Positions 27,362 to 35,409 of a DNA stretch of 64,000 nt are shown here, piece after piece; the stretch's first letter is position 1, and every line of letters starts with the position of its first letter. A program made the translations under genes and the position numbers. Origin of the DNA: JAAELZ01 sp965223465 (GTDB lineage Bacteria; Pseudomonadota; Gammaproteobacteria; Arenicellales; Poriferihabitantaceae); contig OZ245025.1 in NCBI GenBank assembly GCA_965223465.1, forward strand, positions 2,232,001 through 2,296,000, given 5' to 3'. Below the pieces are notes generated by a model. The model saw only the letters and a list, made by a program, of their open reading frames with translations, did no database searches and had not been told where the DNA came from.

Positions 27362-27706
27362 CTATTTACAATTATTACCCGCGTTTATGACGTCGCCGGT
27401 GATAATGACATCGACTTGCTGGGGTGTACCAAACGGTTTGTCGTTGGTGACATTGCCAATATCCACCACGCCACATTTTTCCTCTTCAAACCCGGATGAG
27501 ACATCCCCTTCAACATCATCGGGGATGGACTTATCCATTAATTCGTTTTGCAGCACACGCCCTTTTGCCTTAAATCGAGAAACTTTCGCGTTTTGTGCAT
27601 CATCAAAATCCAACTCGCCTGCATAAGCGGTTTGTGATAATCCGATTACCAGGCCCAAGCACAAGCTTGCGAGGTAATACGCCATATTTCCTTGTTGTGT
27701 TTTCAT
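27362..27706 (-). CDS. Small exported protein next to curlin-like repeat genes
   Basis: 114 residues with a signal peptide (to about 29, ending QTAYA). The mature part is acidic, with two Cys in CGVVDIGNV and the final NNCK, and a strand-like end (QQVDVIITGDVINAG). No named family. It lies 5 bp after the second repeat-protein gene and 15 bp before the CsgG-like gene, so it could be a chaperone, nucleator or minor fibre subunit; this is inference from position. Start chosen at the first ATG behind GGAG. Confidence 0.72.
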   Translation of the reverse strand: MKTQQGNMAYYLASLCLGLVIGLSQTAYAGELDFDDAQNAKVSRFKAKGRVLQNELMDKSIPDDVEGDVSSGFEEEKCGVVDIGNVTNDKPFGTPQQVDVIITGDVINAGNNCK

Positions 27707-27711
27707 ATGAT

Positions 27712-28602
27712 CTACTCCGCTGATCCAATACTAATTTCATTAATCGTCCCAGCGCCGGAGGCACCTTGTATGATGTTTCCGACACGTACATTGGCCGCAT
27801 GACCACCCGTACCAATGTTGCTCGCTGAGCCAATACTCAGCATATTCTTACTGCCTACTCCTGAAACCCCTTGTACGACCTCACCGACTTGCACGTTCAC
27901 GTTCATTTCTCCAACCGCAGCATTTCGGGCTGAACCAATATCAATCAAATTCTGGTTGAATACCCCGCCTGCTGATTGAGAAATGCTACCTACACTGGTA
28001 TCGCTACTGAAAACACCAACTCCAGAATTTCGTACCGCTCCCACATTCGCCTCATTGGTATTGGATAGCCCGGAATTGGACTGGGTGATATCACCAACTG
28101 TTGCATTTGACTGAAAACTATCGACCGTTGAGTTGCGGATTGCACCGATATTCAACTCATTGCGCCCCGAGATACCTGTGTGGGTTTGCAGCACAGTGCC
28201 TACCGACGTGTTTGACTCTACCGCGCCCGTCGTTGCATTTTGGACTGCGCCTATATTTAGCTCATTGGTGTTAAATAAGCCCTGGTTAGATTGAATGATA
28301 GTGGTTGCCGACATATTGGTATTGAGCGCGCCTGTTGCAGAATTGTTGACCCCGCCCAGGTTAGCTTGGTTTTGGTTCGAGAGCCCCGTGGTGGTTTGCA
28401 ATATGCTACCGACCGAGGTGCTAGTGTTCAGCGCACCCGTCTCAGAACCGACAACCGCGCCTGCATTTACATTATTTTGCTGATTCAGACCCAAATCGTT
28501 CTGAATGATCGAGCCGGTAACGGTATTGCTCGACTGGGCAAATAACAGACTACTACAAAACAGTAATTGTCCTATTGCCGATATTGATATTAGTCGCTTC
28601 AT
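27712..28602 (-). CDS. Exported curlin-like repeat protein B (35-residue repeats)
   Basis: Predicted amyloid-like or beta-solenoid surface fibre subunit. 296 residues: signal peptide (to about 22), then from about residue 31 seven full 35-residue repeats and a 21-residue partial eighth. Each repeat follows [IL]-x-Q-x3-G-[LIV]-x3-N-x5-G-[AS]. Examples are SILQTTTGLSNQNQANLGGV and DITQSNSGLSNTNEANVGAV. Gln, Gly and Asn at fixed spacing resemble the curlin rung (Q-x-G-x2-N-x-A) with longer loops. Few Lys/Arg, rich in Asn, Gly, Ser, Thr. Separated from paralogue A by a hairpin; no strong Shine-Dalgarno. Confidence 0.82.
   Translation of the reverse strand: MKRLISISAIGQLLFCSSLLFAQSSNTVTGSIIQNDLGLNQQNNVNAGAVVGSETGALNTSTSVGSILQTTTGLSNQNQANLGGVNNSATGALNTNMSATTIIQSNQGLFNTNELNIGAVQNATTGAVESNTSVGTVLQTHTGISGRNELNIGAIRNSTVDSFQSNATVGDITQSNSGLSNTNEANVGAVRNSGVGVFSSDTSVGSISQSAGGVFNQNLIDIGSARNAAVGEMNVNVQVGEVVQGVSGVGSKNMLSIGSASNIGTGGHAANVRVGNIIQGASGAGTINEISIGSAE
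27715..28512 (-). repeat. Diverged 105-bp tandem repeats coding for protein B
   Basis: Seven full and one partial 35-codon units by hand count. Sequence between units has diverged well, but the protein pattern Q-x3-G-x4-N is kept, implying selection on fold rather than recent expansion. Confidence 0.8.
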
Positions 28603-28629
28603 GTTTACTTGAATGTGGGATGCCCGGAA

Positions 28630-28668
28630 AAGGCCATTTACGCCATTACGTATCGCGAAAATGGCCTT
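28630..28668 (-). promoter_or_regulatory. Hairpin between the two repeat-protein genes (attenuator or partial terminator)
   Basis: Perfect 10-bp inverted repeat AAGGCCATTT (28630-28639) and its complement (28659-28668) with a 19-nt loop. Read on minus it is followed by TTTTCC. It probably lets only part of the transcription pass from the first repeat gene to the rest, giving an excess of subunit A; effect inferred. Confidence 0.6.
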
Positions 28669-28675
28669 GATCCAT

Positions 28676-29830
28676 TTACCTCACTGAACCAACAGCTGCA
28701 TCATTCTCAGCCGTCAAGCCCAACGCGCTTTGGTTAATCGCGCCGGAAGCAGTGGTGTTATTCAGATTGCCATTCACATTTGAATTAATGATGGAACCTA
28801 CCGCTGCCTTGTTACTTGCAGTCAAGCCCAACGCACTTTGGTTAATCGCGCCGGAAGCAGTGGTATTACGCACATCACCGTTAACACTTGAATTTACTAC
28901 CGAGCCTACCGCAGCTTCATTGTTAGCTGTTAAGCCCAATGCGCTTTGATTGATTACACCAGAGGCCGTGGTATTCTGAACATCACCATTAACGTTTGAG
29001 TCCACCACTGAACCTACTCTCGCCTTGTTATCGGCAGTTAAGCCCAATGCGCTCTGATTAATCGCACCAGAAACAGTCGTATTTCGCACGTCACCGTTAA
29101 TGCTTGAATTAGCCACCGAGCCGACGTCCGCCGTATTATCAGCTGTCAAGCCTAGAGCACTTTGGTTGATCGTGTTGGACACAGTGGCGTTCTGAACATC
29201 ACCGTTGACGCTTGAATCTACTACCGAACCGACCGCTGCCTTGTTGCTGGCCGTCAAGCCCAGCGCACTTTGGTTGATGGCACCGGACACAGTGTTGTTT
29301 TGAACATCACCATTAATGCGTGATCTAACAACTGAACCTACTGCAGCTTCGTTGTTTGCAGTCAATCCCAGTGCACTTTGGTTTATTACACCAGAAGCAG
29401 TGTTGTTCTGAACATCACCATTGACACGTGAATCAACCACTGAACCGACCGCAGCCTTGTTGCTGGCAGTCAGACCTACAGCGCTTTGATTAATGGCACC
29501 AGAGGCAGTGTTATTCTGAACATCACCATTGATGGTTGAACCCACCACTGAACCAACCGCAGCTTCGTTTTCTGCAGTCAAGCCCAGCGCACTTTGATTA
29601 ATCACGCCGGAAGCGGTGTTGTTTTGCACATCACCGTTTACAGTTGAACCCACCACTGAACCAACCGCAGCCTTATTGCTGGCGGTGAGGCCCACAGCGC
29701 TTTGATTAATGGCGCCAGAGACAGTATTGTTCTGTACGTCACCGTTTATAGTTGACTGAGCAGAAGCTGTACCCGCAACCATCGTAGGTAAGCTCGCTGC
29801 CAGCAGAATAGTTAGTAATTTACGTTTCAT
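28676..29830 (-). CDS. Exported curlin-like repeat protein A (ten 36-residue repeats)
   Basis: Probable major fibre subunit of the cluster. 384 residues: signal peptide (1-25, ending GTASA), then exactly ten tandem units, nine of 36 residues and a last one of 35 ending GSVR. The unit reads S-x-[IV]-N-G-D-V-Q-N-[NA]-T-x-S-G-x-INQSA-[LV]-GLTA-x-N-x-A-x-VGSV. The rung INQSALGLTASNKAAVGSV has the Gln, Gly, Asn and Ala of curlin repeats but with longer spacing. Very low charge, rich in Asn, Ser, Val, Ala. Start follows AGGAAATAATC. First gene of the cluster behind a CRP-like site. An ice-binding or S-layer beta-solenoid is the main alternative. Confidence 0.85.
   Translation of the reverse strand: MKRKLLTILLAASLPTMVAGTASAQSTINGDVQNNTVSGAINQSAVGLTASNKAAVGSVVGSTVNGDVQNNTASGVINQSALGLTAENEAAVGSVVGSTINGDVQNNTASGAINQSAVGLTASNKAAVGSVVDSRVNGDVQNNTASGVINQSALGLTANNEAAVGSVVRSRINGDVQNNTVSGAINQSALGLTASNKAAVGSVVDSSVNGDVQNATVSNTINQSALGLTADNTADVGSVANSSINGDVRNTTVSGAINQSALGLTADNKARVGSVVDSNVNGDVQNTTASGVINQSALGLTANNEAAVGSVVNSSVNGDVRNTTASGAINQSALGLTASNKAAVGSIINSNVNGNLNNTTASGAINQSALGLTAENDAAVGSVR
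28679..29755 (-). repeat. Ten-copy 108-bp tandem repeat coding for protein A
   Basis: Ten units of 108 bp (last one 105) fill the mature coding part. Neighbouring copies share long identical stretches, so copy number is likely to vary between strains and assembly collapse is a risk. All units stay in frame. Confidence 0.9.
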
Positions 29831-29920
29831 GATTATTTCCTATATAAAATTTAAGTTTCGTTGCATTATTTTTAGCAACATTGTTTATTTACAAATTTCC
29901 GTTTACTTCAATTAAGTCCT

Positions 29921-29937
29921 TTACATTGATACCTCCT
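29921..29937 (-). promoter_or_regulatory. Strong Shine-Dalgarno followed by a start-stop (ATG-TAA)
   Basis: AGGAGGT (29937-29931) followed four bases later by ATG and directly by TAA (29926-29921), in the leader of repeat gene A. Minimal start-stop units can hold ribosomes on leaders; alternatively it is chance or a decayed leader gene. Confidence 0.35.
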
Positions 29938-29985
29938 AAATTCCTTTTCGAGGTTCGCATTAGACGCGATTGTTGATTTCTACCG

Positions 29986-30001
29986 CGTGACAAAAATCAC
30001 A
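29986..30001 (-). promoter_or_regulatory. CRP-like binding site upstream of repeat gene A
   Basis: On minus TGTGA-N6-TCACG (30001-29986), matching 9 of 10 consensus half-site bases of the cAMP-CRP box. It sits about 155 bp before the start of gene A. The promoter itself is not obvious. Binding by CRP or a relative (Vfr-like) is inferred. Confidence 0.5.
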
Positions 30002-30427
30002 CTTTGGAAATTGTCTGAAAATTTTTACAGAAGATTTTGCAGTATGGTTCGTCCAAGGCAGGTATCCGAACAGTGTGGTGATTTTTATGTGACTACCAGA
30101 CTGCCGAATGGTGGTTTGTTGTGCGAGTCGCTAAGTGCACCGGAGCTTAGTCAGCCATAAAACAAAACCATAGTTTGAATTCACAGGATCATTAATCCTT
30201 ATCCGGTAGGTTTGAGTCGGTACCAGTGGTGTTCTATAATGCATGCGATGGGCATTGCGTAGACCTGATACCAGCCGCGCAAGGTTTTTAAAACTAATAT
30301 AACCCGAGCGCCTATCATTAATATTCACTGGTCACGCTACTTTGAGTCGGCGTCCTAAAATATCGTTGGTAGTCAATCGAACGAACCAATCCACAAGAGC
30401 ATTACTGTCGAGGAGGAGGTGTTTTAG

Positions 30428-30988
30428 ATGTTTCAAGTACGTATTCACGGTCGGGGTGGACAAGGCGTTGTATCTGCCGCTGAAATGCTGTCAATTGCTG
30501 CCTTTGAACAGGGCATGTTCTCCCAGGCGTTCCCGAGTTTTGGTTCCGAGCGAATGGGCGCGCCCGTTGTATCCTACGTGCGTATGGACGATGACGTCAT
30601 CGAGCTACGCGAACCAGTGTTTGAACCTGATCTGCTGGTGATTCAAGATCCAACCCTGTTTCACGCTGTCGATGTTTTCGAAGGACTGAAAGCAGATGGC
30701 TTCGTGTTGATCAATTCGAGAAGACAGCCTGAGGAATTGGGCATCCAGGAAGCAACCGATAAATTACCATCCGGTCACGTCGCCACAATTCCTGCTACCC
30801 ATCTGGCGATGCAGTATCTCAAACGGTCCACGCCTAATACAGTTTTACTGGGGGCCTTTACCGCGATGAGTGAACTGCTCAAAATAGAATCAGTCGAAAA
30901 AGCCATCCTGGATAAATTTTCTGGTGCAGTAGGTGAAAGTAATGTCGCGGCTGCGCGTGCAGCCAAACAAGCCACTGTCATCTGTTGA
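30428..30988 (+). CDS. porG: 2-oxoacid:ferredoxin oxidoreductase, gamma subunit
   Basis: Small catalytic-complex subunit of a thiamine-pyrophosphate 2-oxoacid oxidoreductase. 186 residues, normal. It begins with the gamma-subunit signature FQVRIHGRGGQGVVSAAEML; FPSFGSERMGAPVVSYVR follows and the end VAAARAAKQATVIC is typical. A strong GAGGAGGAGG lies 10 nt before ATG. First of four co-directional genes (porG-porA-porB-oxidoreductase), spacing 11, 15 and -4 bp. Substrate could be pyruvate, 2-oxoglutarate or a branched-chain 2-oxoacid. Confidence 0.92.
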   Translation: MFQVRIHGRGGQGVVSAAEMLSIAAFEQGMFSQAFPSFGSERMGAPVVSYVRMDDDVIELREPVFEPDLLVIQDPTLFHAVDVFEGLKADGFVLINSRRQPEELGIQEATDKLPSGHVATIPATHLAMQYLKRSTPNTVLLGAFTAMSELLKIESVEKAILDKFSGAVGESNVAAARAAKQATVIC

Positions 30989-30999
30989 GGAAATAAGCA

Positions 31000-32253
31000 A
31001 TGCGAAAACAAATCGAAGGTTCCCAGGCAGTCGCAGAAGCCGTTGCCCTGTGCCGGCCTGAAGTCATCTCTGCCTACCCGATCACGCCGCAGACTCATAT
31101 CGTGGAGGACCTGGGTGTGATGGTTAAATCTGGTGAATTGTCACCCTGCGAATTCATGCTGGTGGAATCAGAATTTGGTGCCTTGAGCGCTTGCATCGGT
31201 TCTTCTTCAGCAGGGGCACGAAGTTATACCGCCACCTCAAGCCAGGGCATGTTGTTTATGATGGAAGCGGTTTACAATGCTTCCGGGATCGGATTGCCAA
31301 TTGTGATGACGGTGGGTAACCGCGCTATTGGTGCACCAATCAATATCTGGAATGACTGGAGTGACTCCATGTCAGCACGAGATGCCGGCTGGATTCAGCT
31401 GTTTGTGGAGGACAATCAACAGGCGGTGGATGTGCATATCCAGGCGTTTAAGCTTGCAGAAGAACTTTCCCTGCCGGTCATGGTGTGTATGGACGGGTTT
31501 ATCCTGACCCATGCTTATGAACAGGTCGACATACCCTCCCAAGAGCAGGTTGACGGGTTCTTACCTCCTTTTCAGCCACGCCAGGTTCTGGACCCTGCTG
31601 CGCCGCTTTCCATCGGCGCGATGGTTGGCCCCGAAGCGTTTACCGAAGTGCGGTTTCTGGCGCACTTCAAACAACTTCAGGCATTGGAACTGATTCCGCA
31701 ACATTCTCGAAACTACACCGATATCATCGGGCGAGACTCAGGTGGGCTGATCAAGTCATTTGAAGCAGAAGGCGCTGAAACCGTGGTCATTACCATGGGC
31801 TCCGTGATCGGCACTTTCAAACACGTTCTGGCTGAGATGCGTGAACACGGGCACTCCGTTGGGGCGATTACGATTCGGTCTTACCGGCCATTCCCGAGAG
31901 ATGCCCTGCGCGCGGCCTTAAAAGATGCCAAACGCGTTATTGTATTTGAAAAATGTCTGGCAGTTGGCATGGGTGGCGTTGTTGCCATGAATGTTCGAAC
32001 CGCGCTTGAAGGTTTTTCCTTACCGGTTTATTCAGTGATTGGGGGCTTGGGTGGCCGACCAATTACCCAAGAAAACTTACGCCGCATGCTGAATAAGGGC
32101 GTGAATGACGATCTCGAAGAGCCCCATTTTCATGATGTGCAGATGGATGTCGTCAACAAAGAGCTGGAACGAGAACGCACTGAACGACGCAGTGGCGGGC
32201 GCGCTGAAAACATACTGCGCGAGATGGGTATTGCGGCCACCGGTAAAAACTAA
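31000..32253 (+). CDS. porA: 2-oxoacid:ferredoxin oxidoreductase, alpha subunit
   Basis: Subunit forming the pyrimidine-binding domain for TPP and the domain II fold. 417 residues. The N-terminus EGSQAVAEAVALCRPEVISAYPITPQTHIVEDL is the diagnostic PorA start with the YPITPQT substrate motif. ESEFGALSACIGSSSAGARSYTATSSQG, NRAIGAPINIWNDWSDSMSARD and FEKCLAVGMGGVVAMNV also match the PorA type. GAGGAAATAAGCA precedes the ATG. The YPITPQT and GAPINIW features favour pyruvate over 2-oxoglutarate, but this is not decisive. Confidence 0.93.
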   Translation: MRKQIEGSQAVAEAVALCRPEVISAYPITPQTHIVEDLGVMVKSGELSPCEFMLVESEFGALSACIGSSSAGARSYTATSSQGMLFMMEAVYNASGIGLPIVMTVGNRAIGAPINIWNDWSDSMSARDAGWIQLFVEDNQQAVDVHIQAFKLAEELSLPVMVCMDGFILTHAYEQVDIPSQEQVDGFLPPFQPRQVLDPAAPLSIGAMVGPEAFTEVRFLAHFKQLQALELIPQHSRNYTDIIGRDSGGLIKSFEAEGAETVVITMGSVIGTFKHVLAEMREHGHSVGAITIRSYRPFPRDALRAALKDAKRVIVFEKCLAVGMGGVVAMNVRTALEGFSLPVYSVIGGLGGRPITQENLRRMLNKGVNDDLEEPHFHDVQMDVVNKELERERTERRSGGRAENILREMGIAATGKN

Positions 32254-32268
32254 GCAGGAGAGACCAAC

Positions 32269-33285
32269 ATGAAAAATATTCCCGAATCCCAGCAAAAAGT
32301 AAAATTTTATCAAACCGGTACTTTTACCGTAGGTAATCGATTGCTCGACTCAGCTCAGCGTACCGTGCAGGCCACTATTGATCGGTCTAACTCGCTCGAT
32401 TCCGGCCATCGTGCTTGTCAGGGTTGTGGTGAAGCCCTGGGTGCTCGCTACGCGCTCGACGCAGCCATGCGCGCAACTGATCGTCAATTGATTGCCGCTA
32501 ATGCAACTGGATGCCTGGAAGTATTCACTACGCCGTATCCGGAAACCGCCTGGTCCATCCCCTGGGTGCATTCACTGTTTGGTAATGCCGCGGCGGTCGG
32601 TGCAGGTATAGCCGCAGCAATGAAGGTCAAGGGACGCCAGGATGTACGAGTGATCGCACAGGGTGGAGATGGTGGTACCACTGATATTGGCATGGGGTGT
32701 TTGTCAGGTATGTTCGATCGTAATGATGACGTTTTGTATATCTGCTATAACAACCAGGGCTATATGAACACCGGTGTACAGCGCTCCAGTGCTACCCCGG
32801 GCGCCGCCCGTACTGCCACCACCCAGCCAGTCGGAAACCAACCCGGCAATGATTTTAATACCGGAAAAAGTGTCCCCTTGATCGCCATGGCGCACAATAT
32901 ACCGTACGTTGCAACAGCCGGAGTTCATGATCTGCATGATCTGGAATATAAGATTACCAAAGCGATGGAGTTTAGAGGGTCTCGCTATGTTGAGATTTTT
33001 GTGCCCTGCCCACTGGGCTGGGGATCGACCCCAGGTGATACCATCAAGCTTTCCAGGCTAGCGGCTGAAACCGGGTTTTTTCCGCTATTTGAAAGTGAAA
33101 ATGGTGAAATAACCGCGGTAACCAAAATCCGTCGACTACAGCCTGTAGATGAATTTTTGCGTTTGCAGCGTCGTTTCGCGCATGTATTCAAACCTGAAAA
33201 TGCCGACCAGCTAGAACATTTGCGCGCGATTGCGCAGCGAAATATCAGGCGCTTTGATCTGGTCGATGAGGAGGTACCAGCATGA
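32269..33285 (+). CDS. porB: 2-oxoacid:ferredoxin oxidoreductase, beta (TPP-binding) subunit
   Basis: Binds TPP and one [4Fe-4S] cluster. 338 residues. The cluster Cys pair is in HRACQGCGEALGAR; further Cys are in NATGCLEVF and VPCPLGWG. The TPP motif runs from GDGGTTDIGMGCLSG to ICYNNQGYMNTG. SIPWVHSLFGNAAAVGAGIA is the usual PorB segment. AGGAGAGACCAAC precedes the ATG. The last 4 bases overlap the next gene (ATGA). Confidence 0.94.
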   Translation: MKNIPESQQKVKFYQTGTFTVGNRLLDSAQRTVQATIDRSNSLDSGHRACQGCGEALGARYALDAAMRATDRQLIAANATGCLEVFTTPYPETAWSIPWVHSLFGNAAAVGAGIAAAMKVKGRQDVRVIAQGGDGGTTDIGMGCLSGMFDRNDDVLYICYNNQGYMNTGVQRSSATPGAARTATTQPVGNQPGNDFNTGKSVPLIAMAHNIPYVATAGVHDLHDLEYKITKAMEFRGSRYVEIFVPCPLGWGSTPGDTIKLSRLAAETGFFPLFESENGEITAVTKIRRLQPVDEFLRLQRRFAHVFKPENADQLEHLRAIAQRNIRRFDLVDEEVPA

Positions 33286-34931
33286 GCAACGATGCGCCAA
33301 TTCAGGATAAACCATTTGCGATCACGCTGGATGTCGGCACTAGCCGACTGAACAAAACCGGCACTTGGCGTACCGAAAAGCCAGTTTACCTCGACCGTTT
33401 ACCACCCTGTAATCATGCCTGCCCAGCAGGTGAAAATATCCAGGCCTGGTTGGCGTTGGCAGAGGAAGGGGATTATCAAAGTGCCTGGCGAGAAATTGTC
33501 AAAAACAATCCACTGCCTGCGATCATGGGTCGAGCCTGCTACCACCCTTGTGAGTCGGCGTGCAATAGACGTGAGCTGGATGAAGCAGTTGGCATCCATG
33601 CAGTTGAGCGCTTTTTGGGAGACCAGGCGATCAAACATGACTGGCAGTTTGATAAACCGTCTAGCCACAGTGGTAAAAAGATTCTGGTGATTGGTGCGGG
33701 ACCGAGTGGTCTTTCCGCGGCTTACCACCTGGCCACCCTTGGACACCAGGTCGAAATTCATGAGGCTGGCCCTGTAGCCGGGGGGATGATGCGGTTTGGA
33801 ATTCCGCGGTATCGCCTGCCGAGGGATACGGTTGACGCCGAGATCCAGCGTATAGTCAATCTCGGGATAACATTAAAACTAAACACGCCGGTAGATGATA
33901 TCCAGTCAGCCATCAAACAAGGCGGATTTGACGCTTGTTTTGTGGCCATTGGCGCGCATTTGGCCAATCGGGTTGATATACCTGCCCCGGATGCGACACG
34001 TATTCTTGATGCGGTTAAGGTCTTACATGATATGGAAACGGATGAAGCTCCACCGCAGCTGGGACGCAAAGTCATCGTTTATGGCGGCGGCAATACCGCC
34101 GTGGATATGGCGCGTACCGCAAAACGTCTGGGTGCCAGTGAGGCAGTAATTGTCTACCGACGCACACGCGAACAAATGCCAGCACATGATTTTGAAATGG
34201 ATGAAGCCATCGAAGAAGGCGTGGTAGTAAACTGGTTAAGGACCATCACCCAGGCGGATGAAAAAGAATTTACCATTGAGAAAATGGAGCTGGATGAAAA
34301 CGGTAAACCGCAGCCGACCGGAGAATACGAAACGATTGAGGCGGATACACTAGTGCTCGCATTAGGGCAAAACGTGGATACCCAAATTCTGGATAATTTG
34401 CCTGATGTCAGTATTAAAAACGGTGTGGTTGAAGTAGACAGCAATATGATGACAGGCCACAAAGGCGTGTTTGCCGGTGGCGATATGGTACCTTCTGAAA
34501 GAACCGTCACGGTGGCGGTAGGCCATGGAAAAAAGGCGGCCAGGCATATTGACGCTTATTTAAAGGGCGAATCCTATATTAAGCCCAAAGCACCCGAGCT
34601 GGTTGATTTTGATATGTTGAATACCTGGTATTACACCGATGCGGAAGCGGCGGTACAACCGATGCTAGATAACATTCGTCGTCAATCAACTTTCGATGAA
34701 GTCTTAAGTGGTTTGGATAAAAACAACGCATTGTACGAAGCGCGCCGCTGCCTTTCTTGCGGTAACTGTTTTGAGTGTGACAATTGTTATGGCGTCTGTC
34801 CGGATAATGCTGTGATTAAAAAGGGCCCCGGCAAACGTTTTGAGTTCAAGTATGATTACTGTAAAGGATGCGCAATGTGCGCCACAGAATGCCCCTGTGG
34901 GGCGATAAAGATGGTTCCGGAGGAGATATAA
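33282..34931 (+). CDS. GltD-like FAD/NAD(P) oxidoreductase fused to 2x[4Fe-4S] ferredoxin, por electron-transfer subunit
   Basis: Likely moves electrons between the Por enzyme and NAD(P)H. 549 residues. An N-terminal Cys-rich region (LPPCNHACPAGENIQAW, ACYHPCESACNRRELDE) binds Fe-S as in glutamate-synthase small subunits. A dinucleotide fold for FAD is at about 131 (ILVIGAGPSGLSAAYHLATLG) and a second for NAD(P) near 265 (VIVYGGGNTAVDMARTAKRLG). The C-terminal ferredoxin part (about 490-549) has CLSCGNCFECDNCYGVCP and CKGCAMCATECPCGA. It thus replaces the separate PorD ferredoxin. Overlap with porB implies coupling. Confidence 0.88.
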   Translation: MSNDAPIQDKPFAITLDVGTSRLNKTGTWRTEKPVYLDRLPPCNHACPAGENIQAWLALAEEGDYQSAWREIVKNNPLPAIMGRACYHPCESACNRRELDEAVGIHAVERFLGDQAIKHDWQFDKPSSHSGKKILVIGAGPSGLSAAYHLATLGHQVEIHEAGPVAGGMMRFGIPRYRLPRDTVDAEIQRIVNLGITLKLNTPVDDIQSAIKQGGFDACFVAIGAHLANRVDIPAPDATRILDAVKVLHDMETDEAPPQLGRKVIVYGGGNTAVDMARTAKRLGASEAVIVYRRTREQMPAHDFEMDEAIEEGVVVNWLRTITQADEKEFTIEKMELDENGKPQPTGEYETIEADTLVLALGQNVDTQILDNLPDVSIKNGVVEVDSNMMTGHKGVFAGGDMVPSERTVTVAVGHGKKAARHIDAYLKGESYIKPKAPELVDFDMLNTWYYTDAEAAVQPMLDNIRRQSTFDEVLSGLDKNNALYEARRCLSCGNCFECDNCYGVCPDNAVIKKGPGKRFEFKYDYCKGCAMCATECPCGAIKMVPEEI

Positions 34932-34974
34932 ACCAGGCTTTAGCCAGTTAAGCTTTGGTCAATGAATACGCAGC

Positions 34975-35409
34975 TTAGTCGACCAATTCGCTTATCGCAC
35001 AAGGCTCAAGACCAATCTGCTCCAATGTAGGGTTCTGGAATACGCGAATGGTTAATACCGTACTACCCACGATCAAGGTATCAGGCAAACTTACATCAGA
35101 GAAATTCGTCCGACCGGATGCATCTGTACTACTACTCTCTGTAGCAAGTGTACCAATGCCCGACGCTTCAACACGATAAGTTAAAAGCACTGAATTTTCC
35201 GGTGTCGGACTAATAGTCACATTGATATTGCTAATATCGCCGCTCGGGGCTGCCGCGGAAAAATCTGCAACAATGCTACAAGTGAATGCAGGTGATGTTT
35301 GTGCATGTAGGGGTAGTACCAAACTATTAACAACGGGCGTGGTCCAGGCGGCCCCCATGCTAATCTTTTTCAGTGTCTCTCTGCGCGAAGATTTGTAACT
35401 ATTTTTCAT
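34975..35409 (-). CDS. Hypothetical protein with Tat-like signal
   Basis: 144 residues. The N-terminus carries SSRRETLKKISMGAAWTTPV, a twin-Arg motif followed by a hydrophobic stretch and cleavage near LHAQT, as seen in small twin-arginine signal-domain proteins. The mature part looks like a single beta-sandwich domain (ISNINVTISPTPENSVLLTY, TLIVGSTVLTIRVFQNPT) with two Cys. Start at 35409 is backed by GGAG 5 nt before; an in-frame ATG further up is worse. Convergent with the por operon; function unknown. Confidence 0.7.
   Translation of the reverse strand: MKNSYKSSRRETLKKISMGAAWTTPVVNSLVLPLHAQTSPAFTCSIVADFSAAAPSGDISNINVTISPTPENSVLLTYRVEASGIGTLATESSSTDASGRTNFSDVSLPDTLIVGSTVLTIRVFQNPTLEQIGLEPCAISELVD

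Larger units (their letters stand above)
29831..30427. other. 597-bp divergent intergenic region
   Basis: Separates the fibre cluster (minus) and por operon (plus). Holds the CRP-like site, the start-stop element and, near 30412-30420, the GAGGAGGAGG ribosome-binding site of porG. A 65-codon open stretch on minus (30131-30328) has no ribosome-binding site or recognisable protein character and I do not call it. Confidence 0.6.

Noticed and set aside
28676..29830. CRISPR-like array because of regular repeats
   Set aside because: The 108-bp period is fully coding, in frame, with no spacer/repeat alternation and no cas genes.
30131..30328. 65-codon frame in the intergenic region before porG
   Set aside because: No ribosome-binding site, composition not protein-like, and no family.
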